A DNA stretch of 15,518 bases from CAKRHR01 sp964423195 (GTDB lineage Bacteria > Bacillota > Clostridia > Lachnospirales > Lachnospiraceae): assembly GCA_964423195.1 (NCBI GenBank), contig CAYRDY010000053.1, positions 1 through 15,518 on the forward strand, in the 5' to 3' direction. The position numbers and the translations under genes are program-made. Of this stretch, positions 14,632 to 15,518 are shown one piece after another (the stretch's first letter is position 1; every line of letters begins with the position of its first letter). A model generated the notes under the pieces. The model worked only from the letters and a program-made list of their open reading frames with translations, did not search any database and was not told where the DNA came from.

Positions 14632-15498
14632 ATGACATTCAGGCGTTATCTCAAAAATCCATGGATCTATATTTCCGCGGCTATTCTCATCATCGCGCTC
14701 TTTTTTGGGGCTAGAGAGGGCATCGAGTGGTACAGGCAAAACTTAAACTGGCTGTCGGGGGAATGTCCACCCGATGTCAACATCACAGCGGTCCAGGAGA
14801 TCGTGGATCATTTCAACGGATACGAAGTTTTCATGGACGGCATCGGCGAGGGTACATCGATCTTCTACAAGAGTCTTGCCATGCTGGTCGTCGGGTTTCT
14901 ATTTACCGGTAGCTATGCGCAGCGGCTCGCCGACGGTTCCGGTCTGACCGAGATCACGCGGACGGGATACAGGAGATATTACGCAAGGGAAGTACTGAAG
15001 AATTTTTTGTCAACGTTTATTTTTATCACGGTTGTACTGATGATCTTCCTCCTGATGTGTATCTTAGCCTTTTCGGCCAAAACGCCGTTCAGGGGTGAGC
15101 ATCTGGTGCTGTTCTCGCCGGTTCGGGCGCTCTACTACGAGGTGCCGTTTTTATATTGCACAATCCAGATCCTGAATCAGGCCCTTTTCCTGTCTCTGTT
15201 TTCCCTGCTGTGCATGGGCACCGCTGCCTTTTGCAAAAAGGTTTTCGTGAACAGGATTTCGCCTCTGATTTTGTATATTTTTTTGTTGGTTGTCTCGGAT
15301 CTGCTGTTTCAATTTTTGAATATTTCATGGTTTTCCCTGCTGTACCCGGACATCATTTTCGTCACATACCGGACGAGCGGCGGAACAGCGCTGGGATTTA
15401 TCGGGGAGAAAGTCTGCGCTTACCTGCTGCTCGCCTTAGCTATCGTCTGCGTCCACAGCGTGATGTACCGAAAATATCGCAAGAACTATCTAAATTGA
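14632..15498 (+). CDS. ABC-2-like six-helix membrane protein (probable transporter permease)
   Basis: A 288-residue integral membrane protein. The short positively charged N-terminus precedes helix 1 (about 11-26), and an extracytoplasmic loop (27-78) follows. Further helices lie near 80-96, 126-147, 175-200, 208-229 and 258-278, and the C-terminus is strongly basic (YRKYRKNYLN). The cytoplasmic segment 97-124, with LTEITRTGYRRYY, resembles the coupling region of ABC-2-type permeases, where 'R-G-R'-like elements follow the second helix. No enzymatic motif is visible. AGGAGG at 14619-14624 fixes the start. Its own promoter with LytTR-type sites separates it from the preceding ATPase gene. ABC-2 permeases under LytTR control commonly belong to peptide/bacteriocin export or immunity units, so an ATPase gene is expected beyond the right edge. 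That expectation is inference. Confidence 0.7.
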   Translation: MTFRRYLKNPWIYISAAILIIALFFGAREGIEWYRQNLNWLSGECPPDVNITAVQEIVDHFNGYEVFMDGIGEGTSIFYKSLAMLVVGFLFTGSYAQRLADGSGLTEITRTGYRRYYAREVLKNFLSTFIFITVVLMIFLLMCILAFSAKTPFRGEHLVLFSPVRALYYEVPFLYCTIQILNQALFLSLFSLLCMGTAAFCKKVFVNRISPLILYIFLLVVSDLLFQFLNISWFSLLYPDIIFVTYRTSGGTALGFIGEKVCAYLLLALAIVCVHSVMYRKYRKNYLN

Positions 15499-15518
15499 AA
15501 GTTTTCGTAAAGGCCGAG

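Overview
The window looks like chromosomal DNA from a Gram-positive anaerobe of the Clostridia, most likely a Lachnospiraceae-type gut or rumen bacterium. The evidence is strong AGGAGG-type ribosome binding sites, a lipobox-bearing sugar-binding lipoprotein, a YesM/YesN-type two-component system, LplB/LplC-type permeases and GC-rich coding DNA. A run of 10 Ns at 4994-5003 shows that this is a draft or metagenome-assembled sequence.

Positions 1-12088 form a plant-polysaccharide utilisation locus. On the + strand at the left are the end of an unidentified gene, a GH43-type glycosidase and an SGNH/GDSL hydrolase, joined by ATGA/TGATG-type overlaps. Running toward them on the - strand is a sensor kinase / AraC-type response regulator pair. 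Divergent from the kinase, across an AT-rich and repeat-rich control region (about 4280-4522), is an ABC sugar importer: a lipoprotein binding protein (artificially split by the N gap) and two permeases. After a hairpin repeat come a type B carboxylesterase and a GH78-like alpha-L-rhamnosidase. No dedicated ATPase is present, as expected for importers that share an MsmX-type ATPase. Arabinosidase/xylosidase-type, rhamnosidase-type and esterase activities together suggest an esterified, rhamnose- and arabinose-bearing pectic glycan (rhamnogalacturonan-I-like). The exact substrate is inference. The layout resembles the Bacillus subtilis yes/ytcQ-yteP-ytcP rhamnogalacturonan loci.

Positions 12089-12580 are a non-coding junk or regulatory island. 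It holds a long hairpin, a decayed minus-strand fragment of an AlbA/HATPase_c_4-type (COG2865) regulator bounded by inverted 10-mers, and a multi-hairpin palindromic element. Part of that element recurs, inverted, at 8004-8036.

Positions 12581-14464 encode a COG3044-type 'ABC-class' ATPase with an extra low-GC insert. The last gene, an ABC-2-like six-helix membrane protein (14632-15498), has the clearest promoter of the window. Upstream of it lies a near-textbook pair of LytTR-family binding sites (two 9-mers, 12-bp spacer). This suggests that a separate LytTR-controlled unit, probably peptide/bacteriocin or stress related, begins here and continues past the window.
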